This document shows, piece by piece, positions 1-6,569 of a stretch of 17,658 nt of DNA. Each line of letters begins with the position of its first letter. The first letter of the stretch is position 1. Source of the DNA: UBA920 sp964424635 (GTDB lineage Bacteria > Patescibacteriota > Doudnabacteria > UBA920). The notes beneath the pieces are model-generated. The model did not search any database. It was not told the origin of the DNA and saw only the letters and a list, made by a program, of their open reading frames with translations. The stretch lies in assembly GCA_964424635.1 (NCBI GenBank), contig CAYRJC010000016.1:1-17658 (forward strand). Reading direction: 5' to 3'. The position numbers and the translations under genes were made by a program.

Positions 1-37
1 CCCCAAAACCCCAAAAACCCAAAAACCCAAAACCCCC
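1..37. repeat. C3-5/A4-5 tract, G-quadruplex-capable
   Basis: Five runs of C (4, 4, 3, 3 and 5) are separated by A-runs of 4-5. On the minus strand this reads as five G-runs with T4-5 loops, which fits the usual G-quadruplex pattern; the plus strand could form an i-motif. It is followed by an A14 run (41-54) and lies about 60 bp before the rpoD start, on what would be the template strand. It resembles ciliate telomere repeats in sequence only. The structure is inferred. Confidence 0.7.
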
Positions 38-98
38 AATAAAAAAAAAAAAAATTTAAAACACAAAAAGCATACATTGTGTTTTTAGCTTAAAAACA

Positions 99-1469
99 TT
101 GACAATTTACAAAACATACGCAAAAAAACCGGCAAAAAAAGTAGTAGCAAAAAAACCGGTGCCAAAGAAGGTTGTCACATCTGTTAATCGGCAAAAATCT
201 GTAGCAAAAAAACCTGTCGCAAAAGTTGTAAATAAGCCAGGGGTTAAACCTGTAGCTAAGTCTCCTGTTAAGTCAGTAGCTAAGTCTGTAGCTCCAGAAG
301 TTAAAAAGAAAAAAGGCAAGCGTATTGGACGTAAACTTGCAAAATTGGTTCTTACCGAAGAAGAGACTCAAAAATTCCAAGAGGTAATTACCAGCTTGAT
401 GACTAAGGGACAAGGACGAGGCTTCGTAACAGAGGCTGAAATTCTTCACGTCTTCCCTCAATTAGAAGATGACATCAACTTGCTAGAGCGAGTAATGGAT
501 ACCTTGGAAGATAACGGTGTTGAAATTGTTGATCAAGAAGTTGCAAGTGTATGGGAGCAAGGTAAGGGGATTCTGGACGTTGAAAGTAATAAAAAGAAGA
601 AAGACGAGTTATTAGAAGGTTTTGATTTAGGAGATATTTATGATGACTCAATTCAGATGTATCTTCGAGAAATTGGTAAGGTCCCTCTATTAAAAGGTGA
701 GGAAGAAATCGATCTGGCTCAGAGAATTGGAAAAGGTGATGAAGGGGCTCGTAAACGTCTTACCGAAGCAAACTTGCGTTTGGTTGTATCTATTGCGAAA
801 AAATATATGGGACGTAATCTAGGTTTGCTTGATTTGATCCAAGAAGGTAATTTGGGTTTGTTCCGCGCAGTTGAAAAATTTGACTGGACTAAGGGTTATA
901 AATTCTCAACTTATGCAACTTGGTGGATTCGTCAGGCGATCACTCGCGCGTTAGCAGATCAATCTAGAACAATTCGTATTCCGGTTCACATGGTAGAAAC
1001 TTTAAATAAATATGCTCAAGCTGAGCGTCAGTTGGTTCAGGATTTAGGACGCGAACCTCTTCCGGAAGAAATTGCGGCAGAAATGGGTATTGAAGTAGAA
1101 AAAGTTTATCATCTGAAAAAGATTTCTCAAGAAACTGTTTCTATTGATGCCCCTGTCGGAGAAGATAGTAGTGATGAAGAAAGTTCTTATTTGCAAGATT
1201 TCATTGAAGATGAAGATAAGCCTAAGCCAACCGAAATGGCCGGCCGGCAGTTGCTTAGAGAATATGTTGATAGTATCTTAAAAGATTTGGATCCTAGAGA
1301 GCAAAAGATTTTGAAGATGCGATTTGGTTTGGAAGATGGGGTAACTCACACTTTAGAAGAAGTTGGAGAAGAGTTTGGTGTTACTCGGGAACGTATTCGT
1401 CAGATCGAAGCTAAGGCACTAGAAAGAATCAAAGAGCATCCAGATATTCATAAACTTCGCGATTACTAA
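99..1469 (+). CDS. rpoD: RNA polymerase primary sigma factor (sigma-70, RpoD)
   Basis: Primary sigma factor that directs RNA polymerase to housekeeping promoters. All sigma-70 regions are visible: region 1.1-like (about 86-146), region 1.2 (about 182-215, QMYLREIG), region 2 (about 220-300, including NLRLVVSIAKKY, DLIQEGNLGL and the -10 binding stretch around YATWWIRQAI), region 3 (about 300-380) and region 4 (about 395-447) with its helix-turn-helix VTRERIRQIEAKAL. The unusual part is residues 1-80, a low-complexity tail of Lys, Ala, Pro and Val with repeated AKKP/KKPV units, like histone H1-type tails. The start is uncertain: TTG at 99 is the first canonical start after a stop at 57-59 and has no Shine-Dalgarno; GTG at 159 in the same frame is an alternative. 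456 aa from TTG. The family call is secure; the start is not. Confidence 0.96.
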   Translation: MTIYKTYAKKPAKKVVAKKPVPKKVVTSVNRQKSVAKKPVAKVVNKPGVKPVAKSPVKSVAKSVAPEVKKKKGKRIGRKLAKLVLTEEETQKFQEVITSLMTKGQGRGFVTEAEILHVFPQLEDDINLLERVMDTLEDNGVEIVDQEVASVWEQGKGILDVESNKKKKDELLEGFDLGDIYDDSIQMYLREIGKVPLLKGEEEIDLAQRIGKGDEGARKRLTEANLRLVVSIAKKYMGRNLGLLDLIQEGNLGLFRAVEKFDWTKGYKFSTYATWWIRQAITRALADQSRTIRIPVHMVETLNKYAQAERQLVQDLGREPLPEEIAAEMGIEVEKVYHLKKISQETVSIDAPVGEDSSDEESSYLQDFIEDEDKPKPTEMAGRQLLREYVDSILKDLDPREQKILKMRFGLEDGVTHTLEEVGEEFGVTRERIRQIEAKALERIKEHPDIHKLRDY

Positions 1470-1472
1470 ATA

Positions 1473-1515
1473 TAAAAAAAGAACCTTTGGACAATTAGTG
1501 TCCAAAGGTTTTTTT
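1473..1515. terminator. Bidirectional intrinsic terminator, rpoD / membrane protein
   Basis: A perfect 11-bp stem (1482-1492 AACCTTTGGAC with 1500-1510) and a 7-nt loop are followed by T7 on the plus strand and preceded by A7. It can therefore terminate both rpoD and the convergent minus-strand gene. Confidence 0.9.
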
Positions 1516-1885
1516 AAGCATCAAGCATTTCTTTTAGGTCAATAAATTTATTAATTATTAAACCTGAGAAATATGTAATAGCAACTATTAATATACATCC
1601 TAAATAAAATATTGTATTGCCGGTATTATTTAATGACGACATCATTTTTAGTAGCGCAACTAATATATAAAAAACTGAAACAATGCCATTAAGAATTAAT
1701 AAGACAAACGCTGCTTTTCTATTTTTCAAGCAATAGGCGACTCCGTTAATTAATCCTATACCGACAATTAAACCCAATGTGTTTAACCAATGGTCTTCCG
1801 GCTTCTTTAGAAATAAAGAGAAGCAATACCCATTAAAACACAAAGCAATTATTGCAAAAAATGCAATTCCAAAAATTTTTATCAT
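1514..1885 (-). CDS. Small integral membrane protein, unknown function
   Basis: I do not recognise a family. The 123-aa product is almost entirely hydrophobic, with four likely membrane helices: about 3-24 (GIAFFAIIALCFNGY), 32-53 (LNTLGLIVGIGLINGVAY), 60-80 (AFVLLILNGIVSVFYILVALL) and 93-113 (FYLGCILIVAITYFSGLII). A short basic stretch, KNRK, separates helices 2 and 3. The frame is open to a TTG at 1897, but ATG at 1885 is preferred because GGAGG sits 5 nt before it. Its own minus-strand promoter lies at 1912-1940 and the shared terminator follows its stop, so it is probably monocistronic. No motif suggests transport or enzyme activity. Confidence 0.75.
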   Translation of the reverse strand: MIKIFGIAFFAIIALCFNGYCFSLFLKKPEDHWLNTLGLIVGIGLINGVAYCLKNRKAAFVLLILNGIVSVFYILVALLKMMSSLNNTGNTIFYLGCILIVAITYFSGLIINKFIDLKEMLDA

Positions 1886-1911
1886 AACTCCCTCCAAATT
1901 TAGTTTTCACC

Positions 1912-1940
1912 ATTATCTACCCATTTTTTGGTTTTGTCAA
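1912..1940 (-). promoter_or_regulatory. Sigma-70 promoter of the small membrane protein
   Basis: On the minus strand, TTGACA (1940-1935), a 17-nt spacer and GATAAT (1917-1912), about 25 nt upstream of the ATG. Near-consensus hexamers with ideal spacing. Confidence 0.75.
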
Positions 1941-2028
1941 TTGTTTTGGTCTTACCAATGAGGAGTTTTATTTTTTAAATCTTTATCAAAGAAGAATAAC
2001 TCTAAAAGTGCATAACTTACCTTGACCC

Positions 2029-2252
2029 TATATTAAGACGGGTGTAATCTGGAAGCAGAAAGGGGAAAGCAATTGATGATTAAAACCGTAACGGGAAAGG
2101 TGCTTTAGCCAAAAGCGATAAGCCCACAGGCGCGAACGCCTGGCAGTCAAAAAGACAATTAATAATCGCAAATGGTAAAGAACCTACGATAAACCTCTGC
2201 AGCACAGCAGTTTAATTATAAACTACTTGTTAAGCAGAGGTTTTACTTTTTT
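2029..2252 (+). ncRNA. Probable structured non-coding RNA, family not recognised
   Basis: This gene-free stretch is richer in G+C than its surroundings and rich in local helices: TCTG/GAAG loop/CAGA (2048-2059), GCTTT/AAAGC (2102-2116), a stable CAGGCG-CGAA-CGCCTG hairpin (2127-2142), GTC/GAC (2146-2156), and a closing helix GATGATTAA (2075-2083) with TTAATAATC (2159-2167; one mismatch). ATCG/CGAT (2165-2190) competes with that helix. GGGAAAG occurs twice (2063, 2093) and could pair with CCC at 2123-2125. It ends in a strong plus-strand terminator. The 5' end is uncertain: TATATT at 2029-2034 gives a start near 2040; TTGACC (2022)-17-TAATCT gives one near 2057. I looked for RNase P, tmRNA, SRP, 6S and common riboswitch signatures and found none. 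The nearest downstream gene is on the opposite strand, which argues against a cis riboswitch. Confidence 0.65.
2192..2252 (+). terminator. Intrinsic terminator of the structured RNA
   Basis: Outer stem AACCTCTGC (2192-2200) pairs with 2234-2242; inner stem AGTTTA (2209-2214) pairs with 2219-2224. A T4-A-C-T6 tail follows. The minus-strand side has only three Ts, so it works mainly for plus-strand transcription. Confidence 0.85.
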
Positions 2253-2266
2253 CTATTTAACTATAA

Positions 2267-2542
2267 TTACCACTCTCCTTGAAAAGTTTCGTAATTTTGT
2301 AATTCTTCTGTCGACGTAAAGTCAACTTTTTTTATTTCCGCTCCTTGTGGTCCAACATGGCACCATTTTAAAAACTTTTGTAAGTTTTCCATTTCACCTT
2401 CTACTTCGATATGTACTTTATCTGCTTCATAGTTCTTTACTAATCCGACCAAATCCCATTCTAATGCTTTTTCTATAGCGCTGAAACGGAACCCTACTTT
2501 TTGAACTTTACCATTAACTGTTATAGAGACGTGTTTTTTCAT
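2267..2542 (-). CDS. acyP: Acylphosphatase
   Basis: Small cytosolic enzyme that hydrolyses carboxyl-phosphate bonds in acylphosphates such as acetyl-phosphate or carbamoyl-phosphate. The 91-aa length is typical. The signature loop reads GKVQKVGFR (11-19) in place of the usual GxVQGVGFR, keeping the phosphate-binding loop and catalytic Arg19. The second signature, GLVKNYEADKVHIEVEGE, keeps the catalytic Asn (about residue 37). The sequence is Lys/Glu-rich, otherwise standard. Its ATG overlaps the TGA of the upstream peroxiredoxin gene by 4 nt (ATGA), so the two are translationally coupled; it is last in a four-gene minus-strand operon. I see no clear terminator directly after its stop. Confidence 0.93.
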   Translation of the reverse strand: MKKHVSITVNGKVQKVGFRFSAIEKALEWDLVGLVKNYEADKVHIEVEGEMENLQKFLKWCHVGPQGAEIKKVDFTSTEELQNYETFQGEW

Positions 2543-3006
2543 TTCATTTCATTAATATCTTTGAGTACTTCTTCGGCATGAACAGCTGGCTTCACCTTTT
2601 CATAAATTTTTACAATTTTCCCTTCCGGGTTTACTAAATAAGAATTACGAACTGTTCCCATATATTTGCGGCCATACATGCTTTTTTCTTGCCAAACTCC
2701 ATATTTTTCTACAACTTTTTTATCCTCATCAGCTAGAAGGGTAAAGGGTAGTTTGTATTTTTCGCTAAATTTTTTATGACTAGCCACAGAATCTACACTA
2801 ATTCCAAAAACTTGAATTTTTAGTTTTTTAAACTTTGGGAAATTATCTCGAAGAGTGCAAGCTTCTGTTGTACATCCTGGTGTATCGTCTTTTGGGTAAA
2901 AATAAATCAATACCCATTGACCTTTGTAATCTGAGAGCTTATGTTTTTTACTGTCCTGATCTAGTAAAGAAAAATCAGGTGCTACTTTGTTTATTGTGAT
3001 TGCCAT
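2539..3006 (-). CDS. bcp: Thioredoxin-dependent peroxiredoxin (Bcp/PrxQ type)
   Basis: Reduces hydrogen peroxide and organic hydroperoxides in the cytosol using thiol reductants. The thioredoxin-fold active site is clear: YPKDDTPGCTTEACTLRDNF (37-56) with peroxidatic Cys45 and, five residues on, resolving Cys50, the PrxQ/Bcp arrangement. Arg120 in GTVRNSYLV matches the conserved active-site arginine, and the N-terminal APDFSLLDQD segment is typical. 155 aa is normal for the family. It starts 23 nt after the DUF3048 gene without a visible Shine-Dalgarno site and ends in an ATGA overlap with acyP. It belongs to the operon beginning with the alpha/beta hydrolase at 4822. No truncation or missing residue is seen. 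Confidence 0.95.
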   Translation of the reverse strand: MAITINKVAPDFSLLDQDSKKHKLSDYKGQWVLIYFYPKDDTPGCTTEACTLRDNFPKFKKLKIQVFGISVDSVASHKKFSEKYKLPFTLLADEDKKVVEKYGVWQEKSMYGRKYMGTVRNSYLVNPEGKIVKIYEKVKPAVHAEEVLKDINEMK

Positions 3007-3029
3007 AAATTTTTGTTAATTCACTTAAG

Positions 3030-4055
3030 TTAACTCCACTTAATCTCATTTTGCCTATCTCTAGGGAAAATTTCAATCCATGTTTGCCCAGCTTCTAATT
3101 TTAAAGAATTTCCATCTTGGTCAGTATAATAGTGGCGACCTTCTCTATACTCCCATTTGCATTGTTGAAATTTTCCTCTACTGAATAAGAAGCAGGATCC
3201 ATTGCCGTTTAGTCGAATGCTTTGGGTACCTAGATCATCTTCTTGATTAAGAGTAATGTCAGTGAGCATTATCAAAATATTTTTTGGACTGATTTGGGAA
3301 TCATTGTTTTTATCGATTGTTATTATACCTCCGGTCAGTCGTTTGTAAGAATTACTAGTTAAGTCGTAATCATAATTTACCTCATAGCTAGGGGTTGAAA
3401 AAGGAATTGATATTTTTGTAATTTGAGTAACTAGTTGATCTGCTGGAGTATTTTGAGTATCCCATACATTTATTTTGTTCCAATCTGTTTGGTTTTTTTT
3501 GTGCAAAATTTTCCTTTGATCTTCTATGGTGGTATAGAGATTGTGAGGCGCTAGTCGTTCTGTATCGCGATAGAAGTAATCGCCAAAATAAAATTCATTT
3601 ACATCAAAAAGATTTTTATAAACACCAGAAGAAAGTTCGGTTAAGGCTTGTTTGCTTCCCCCTGCATGAATAATAGGCGCATGCCACATATTGGCGATGA
3701 AATTGAAATAAGGGCGGGCTGATCTGACAGGGCCAATTTCCTTAGGGTCATTTGCTTGGAAGATTGCTATAAAGCGAGTGATTCCACCTTCGGCTAATGT
3801 TTCGTAAACTATTTCTGCATCACCAAGTCCAGATTGTGGCCTACTGTCTGTATGGTTTTCTACTACTATTGCCAGAGGTCTAAGGTTTGCTTGGTCGCTA
3901 TTGACCATGCTGCCATTAATATTGGGTTCTTTTTTTTGTGTTTTCTCAGCCGCCTTATTATTAGAAGAATTTTTATGAACTACTTTATAAATCCGCCAAC
4001 CAGTAAAGCCTACTATTATAATTAGAACTAACGTGATTGTGATTTTTAATTTCAT
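3030..4055 (-). CDS. DUF3048 (YerB-like) membrane-anchored protein
   Basis: 341 aa. Residues 5-22 form an N-terminal membrane segment without a lipobox cysteine, so it is probably a signal anchor with the rest outside the membrane. A short polar linker (about 28-55) is followed by the DUF3048 core: RPLAIVVENHTDSRPQSGL, AEIVYETLAEGGITRFIAIF, and IGPVRSARPYF followed by IIHAGGS. The C-terminal half (about 215-341, with GSCFLFSRGKFQQCKW and AGQTWIEIFP) matches the second domain usually found in this family. The family is known from Bacillus YerB and is frequent in Patescibacteria; its biochemical role is not established. The start codon lies 2 nt after the stop of the upstream hydrolase gene, so translation is probably coupled. 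The family call is confident; the function is unknown. Confidence 0.88.
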   Translation of the reverse strand: MKLKITITLVLIIIVGFTGWRIYKVVHKNSSNNKAAEKTQKKEPNINGSMVNSDQANLRPLAIVVENHTDSRPQSGLGDAEIVYETLAEGGITRFIAIFQANDPKEIGPVRSARPYFNFIANMWHAPIIHAGGSKQALTELSSGVYKNLFDVNEFYFGDYFYRDTERLAPHNLYTTIEDQRKILHKKNQTDWNKINVWDTQNTPADQLVTQITKISIPFSTPSYEVNYDYDLTSNSYKRLTGGIITIDKNNDSQISPKNILIMLTDITLNQEDDLGTQSIRLNGNGSCFLFSRGKFQQCKWEYREGRHYYTDQDGNSLKLEAGQTWIEIFPRDRQNEIKWS

Positions 4056-4057
4056 AT

Positions 4058-4822
4058 TTATATTTTAGTAAATTTTTGGAAGATTTTATAAAATCTAGCA
4101 GTCAATAGGAGTGAAGAGCTAAGGTGTCCTCCTTTTGGTAGGGTGATTAATTTGGCATTGATCTTGTTGCTAAATTTTTTTACTGGGGCATAGGTGACTA
4201 TATCGTCATCTTTGGCATGGACAATTATTATTTTTGAACCATTTATATCGCTGGCGTTATGGACTGGGTTATAAAATTTCCCACTAGCAATTTTTGACCA
4301 ACCATTTTTTGCAATTCGATATCCGTTACCAAAGGCTTGCTTGGTAAATTTTTCTAATAAGTTCAGAGGTTCTGCTTTGCCAGTTTTTGTCCAGTCAACT
4401 ACTGGTGCAAACACCATTACTTTATTAACTCTTTTGTCTTGGGAAGCAAGGAGCATTGCGGGTCCAGCAAAACTACTACCCGCTAAAATAATTTGATCCG
4501 GATTAAGTTTAAAAGGTTTTTTATCGTTGACGTTGTAATCCCAAATACTAACGAAATTTTCTTCAATCCCATTAATAACATCGATTATATCTAAGTGCGG
4601 AGATTTATCGAATAATTTACCATCGCTTTCCCAAGTACCGCGATATCTTGGATGAAATACCCAAAAGCCTTTTTTGCTAAAAAATTTAAGTAGACTTTTT
4701 TTATTGGGTACTGTAGGCATTCCATCTGCAAAGATGATCACCCGTTGTTTTTTTGTAGCATGAGAAGGAGGAAGGAATTCCGTTACAATATCGTTGGCAA
4801 ACCTTGTTCTTAGAGTGTACAT
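4058..4822 (-). CDS. Alpha/beta hydrolase (dipeptidyl-peptidase/acylaminoacyl-peptidase-like fold)
   Basis: 254-aa alpha/beta hydrolase. The nucleophile elbow is GSSFAG (115-120; Ser117). The acid is probably one of Asp205-207 in IIVHAKDDDIV, followed by YAPVKKF, a pattern common in prolyl-oligopeptidase-like and esterase-like hydrolases. His233 in LPKGGH completes the triad. The early strands are VIIFADGMPT and WVFHPRYRGTWESDG, the latter resembling the oxyanion-hole turn. There is no signal peptide or membrane helix, so it is probably cytosolic. It is the first gene of the hydrolase > DUF3048 > bcp > acyP operon. Its -10 box ends 6 nt before the ATG, predicting a leaderless mRNA. Substrate unknown: esterase, thioesterase and peptidase all remain open. 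Confidence 0.87.
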   Translation of the reverse strand: MYTLRTRFANDIVTEFLPPSHATKKQRVIIFADGMPTVPNKKSLLKFFSKKGFWVFHPRYRGTWESDGKLFDKSPHLDIIDVINGIEENFVSIWDYNVNDKKPFKLNPDQIILAGSSFAGPAMLLASQDKRVNKVMVFAPVVDWTKTGKAEPLNLLEKFTKQAFGNGYRIAKNGWSKIASGKFYNPVHNASDINGSKIIIVHAKDDDIVTYAPVKKFSNKINAKLITLPKGGHLSSSLLLTARFYKIFQKFTKI

Positions 4823-4828
4823 AAGTAA

Positions 4829-4837
4829 ATTATAACA
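4829..4837 (-). promoter_or_regulatory. Extended -10 promoter, predicted leaderless, hydrolase operon
   Basis: The minus strand reads TG-T-TATAAT (4837-4829), then 6 nt, then ATG at 4822, so the predicted transcript starts at the A of the start codon. No good -35 and no Shine-Dalgarno are visible. Confidence 0.75.
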
Positions 4838-4912
4838 TTTATATTTTTACATGTATTAACCCTTTGATTTTTAAAAGCACAATATTAAAAGGTCAACTAT
4901 ATCATTCTTTAA

Positions 4913-4941
4913 TTGACTTGATCAGTCGTTTTTGTTATATT
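4913..4941 (+). promoter_or_regulatory. Sigma-70 promoter of the 486-aa protein gene
   Basis: TTGACT (4913-4918), a 17-nt spacer and TATATT (4936-4941). The predicted start near 4948 gives a leader of about 118 nt, long for this window. Confidence 0.82.
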
Positions 4942-5006
4942 GAAAAGCTGCTAAAAACAGCCAGTACATTCAAAAAAACTAGAATTTGATAGTTCCGGTT
5001 TTAAAT

Positions 5007-5031
5007 AAGGAGGAATATTAGTTTGTTTTGA
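5007..5031 (+). promoter_or_regulatory. Strong Shine-Dalgarno with a minimal upstream ORF
   Basis: A perfect AAGGAGG (5007-5013) in the leader is followed 9 nt later by TTG TTT TGA (5023-5031), a two-codon reading frame. It is 35 nt before the real ATG, too far to serve it. It may be a leader mini-ORF, a ribosome standby site, or a relic. Its role is inferred. Confidence 0.4.
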
Positions 5032-5065
5032 ATTACTGATTCTGACTGACTGGAGATAAAATAAA

Positions 5066-6526
5066 ATGTTAGACAATAATTATGTTACAGATGAAGAAAA
5101 TAACAAAGTGGGTTTCTCGGGCAATCAAAATGAGGAAATAGATTCTCAAGAGATTATAGATGGAATACCAGAATATCCAGAATTCAACCCTGACCCTTTA
5201 TTTAGAAGGATGACTGGGATTGTGGTTTCTAGCCACGAAGGATTTTGTTTTATAAATGAAATCAAGAGTGGTTATGCGACTGTGCAAACCAATGGCGATG
5301 TATTCTATCCGGCACCATTTCCGAAGGACTCGGTTGTGGAAATGACTAGATTAATTAGTGATCCCGAACGTGAAGGTAGATTTAGAGCAGAGAATGCCTG
5401 GATAGTGCTAGAAGAAACTTCTTTGGTCCAACCTCCTTCTAATCAATTAACTATTGTGCAAGTGGTTAGGGATCTATCAAGTATGAAGTCTGGTTATCAC
5501 AGTTCCGCAAAAAATATTCCAGAAGAAGATGTTGCTCAAGCGGCAGCTAATGAACCTTTTGGAAACCTTTTGTTGGGCGGTCATTTTTCGGGCTCTAATA
5601 ATACCGATGATATTTCATCTGCCTTTATGAAAAAAGCATATCCAGCTTTTGAAAGCATGGGGGTAAATTTTTCTTTGAATGAAACCGAAGGTTTTAATGA
5701 GGAAGAAGAAGCCCATCGAATCGAACAAATTGCTGCTGAGTGCGGAGAAGAACTGCAAGGTCAAGCCGATAGCCTCAGAACCCAATATGCAGAATTTAGA
5801 GGATCAAGAAATATTTTTTCTTTAATGCATCAAAAAAATTTATTAAAGATGGAAAATATTATACCGCTTTCTTACTTGCCAGAAGTCCTTGCTGTTGCGC
5901 CGGTCTGGTATGTAGATGGCAAGCAGTCTCTTCCTGATACAACTGGAAATGATGATCCACAACCTGACCACGCAACACAATTTTTTTGTGATGCAGTTGG
6001 GTCAAAGGAATTTGCTTGGTTATATCAGATTTATAACCGACGTAATCGTAGGATTGCAAATTTCAGCGGTCGTGATTTAATGCCGCCGCATTTAATGCAG
6101 ATAGCTAGGATTGCTAGGCAAACCTTTGATTATACTGTAATTGCTACTCCTTATCATGATTTGGCATCTACAGAATGGGCAAATCCGGATTGGCTTAGAT
6201 TAATTGATCCGTTTTTATTTGGTTTTTCCAAAAATTTGCCATACATGTTTTTGCTTGGTCGTTGGTCAGGAACTGGTTTGTTCCCTATGGTTTGTGATAT
6301 GATTGCAGATACTATTAATCATATACGGATCAATAAAGGGTTGTTAAAAAAGTTTCCTTGTAATGCTTTTTGGTATAAGGGAGGTTTGCATGGTAATGAT
6401 ACTATATTAGAACTAGGTAGAACTGGTGATAATTCTATATTGCCATCATTTGCTAATCACCTGATTAATGCTTATGAGGATGGCGACCTGTTCCCTTTTC
6501 TGAGAGGGGAATTAAGTAATTCATAA
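5066..6526 (+). CDS. Unknown protein with cold-shock-like N-terminal domain
   Basis: 486 aa, family not recognised. Residues about 48-115 look like a divergent cold-shock/OB fold: GIVVSSHEGFCFI aligns with the GxVxWFxxxKGFGFI strand of Csp proteins, DVFYPAPFPKDSVVEM with the DVFVH...G..VEF strand, and GRFRAENAWIV with the closing AxNV strand. The aromatic nucleic-acid-binding residues are only partly kept. Residues 120-260 are acidic and helical. The C-terminal 250 residues are rich in Trp, Tyr and His (HDLASTEWANPDWLRLIDPF, WYKGGLHGNDTILELGR) and look like one globular domain, perhaps enzymatic, but I cannot name it. No signal peptide or membrane helix. GGAG lies about 11 nt before the ATG. 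Own promoter and terminator, so monocistronic. RNA binding is an inference from the N-terminal domain. Confidence 0.75.
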   Translation: MLDNNYVTDEENNKVGFSGNQNEEIDSQEIIDGIPEYPEFNPDPLFRRMTGIVVSSHEGFCFINEIKSGYATVQTNGDVFYPAPFPKDSVVEMTRLISDPEREGRFRAENAWIVLEETSLVQPPSNQLTIVQVVRDLSSMKSGYHSSAKNIPEEDVAQAAANEPFGNLLLGGHFSGSNNTDDISSAFMKKAYPAFESMGVNFSLNETEGFNEEEEAHRIEQIAAECGEELQGQADSLRTQYAEFRGSRNIFSLMHQKNLLKMENIIPLSYLPEVLAVAPVWYVDGKQSLPDTTGNDDPQPDHATQFFCDAVGSKEFAWLYQIYNRRNRRIANFSGRDLMPPHLMQIARIARQTFDYTVIATPYHDLASTEWANPDWLRLIDPFLFGFSKNLPYMFLLGRWSGTGLFPMVCDMIADTINHIRINKGLLKKFPCNAFWYKGGLHGNDTILELGRTGDNSILPSFANHLINAYEDGDLFPFLRGELSNS

Positions 6527-6542
6527 AAGTAACTTTTGTTAC

Positions 6543-6569
6543 AAAGCCCATAAAATTATGGGCTTTTTT
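6543..6569 (+). terminator. Intrinsic terminator after the 486-aa protein gene
   Basis: An 11-bp stem AAAGCCCATAA (6543-6553) with TTATGGGCTTT (6556-6566), a 2-nt loop and a T6 run. It abuts the queA stop. An additional small GTAAC/GTTAC hairpin precedes it. Confidence 0.88.

Noticed and set aside
1..37. Eukaryotic (ciliate) telomere
   Set aside because: Only five irregular C/A units, followed directly by a bacterial sigma factor gene; the likeness to CCCCAAAA is superficial.
107..319. Antisense reading frame opposite the RpoD tail
   Set aside because: It is the mirror of a low-complexity AAA/GCA-rich region, has no ribosome-binding site, and its composition is explained by rpoD.
2029..2252. 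RNase P RNA, tmRNA or a common riboswitch
   Set aside because: No GAGGAAAGTCC or ACAGAA elements of RNase P, no tRNA-like ends or tag frame of tmRNA, and no known aptamer core; the next gene is on the other strand.
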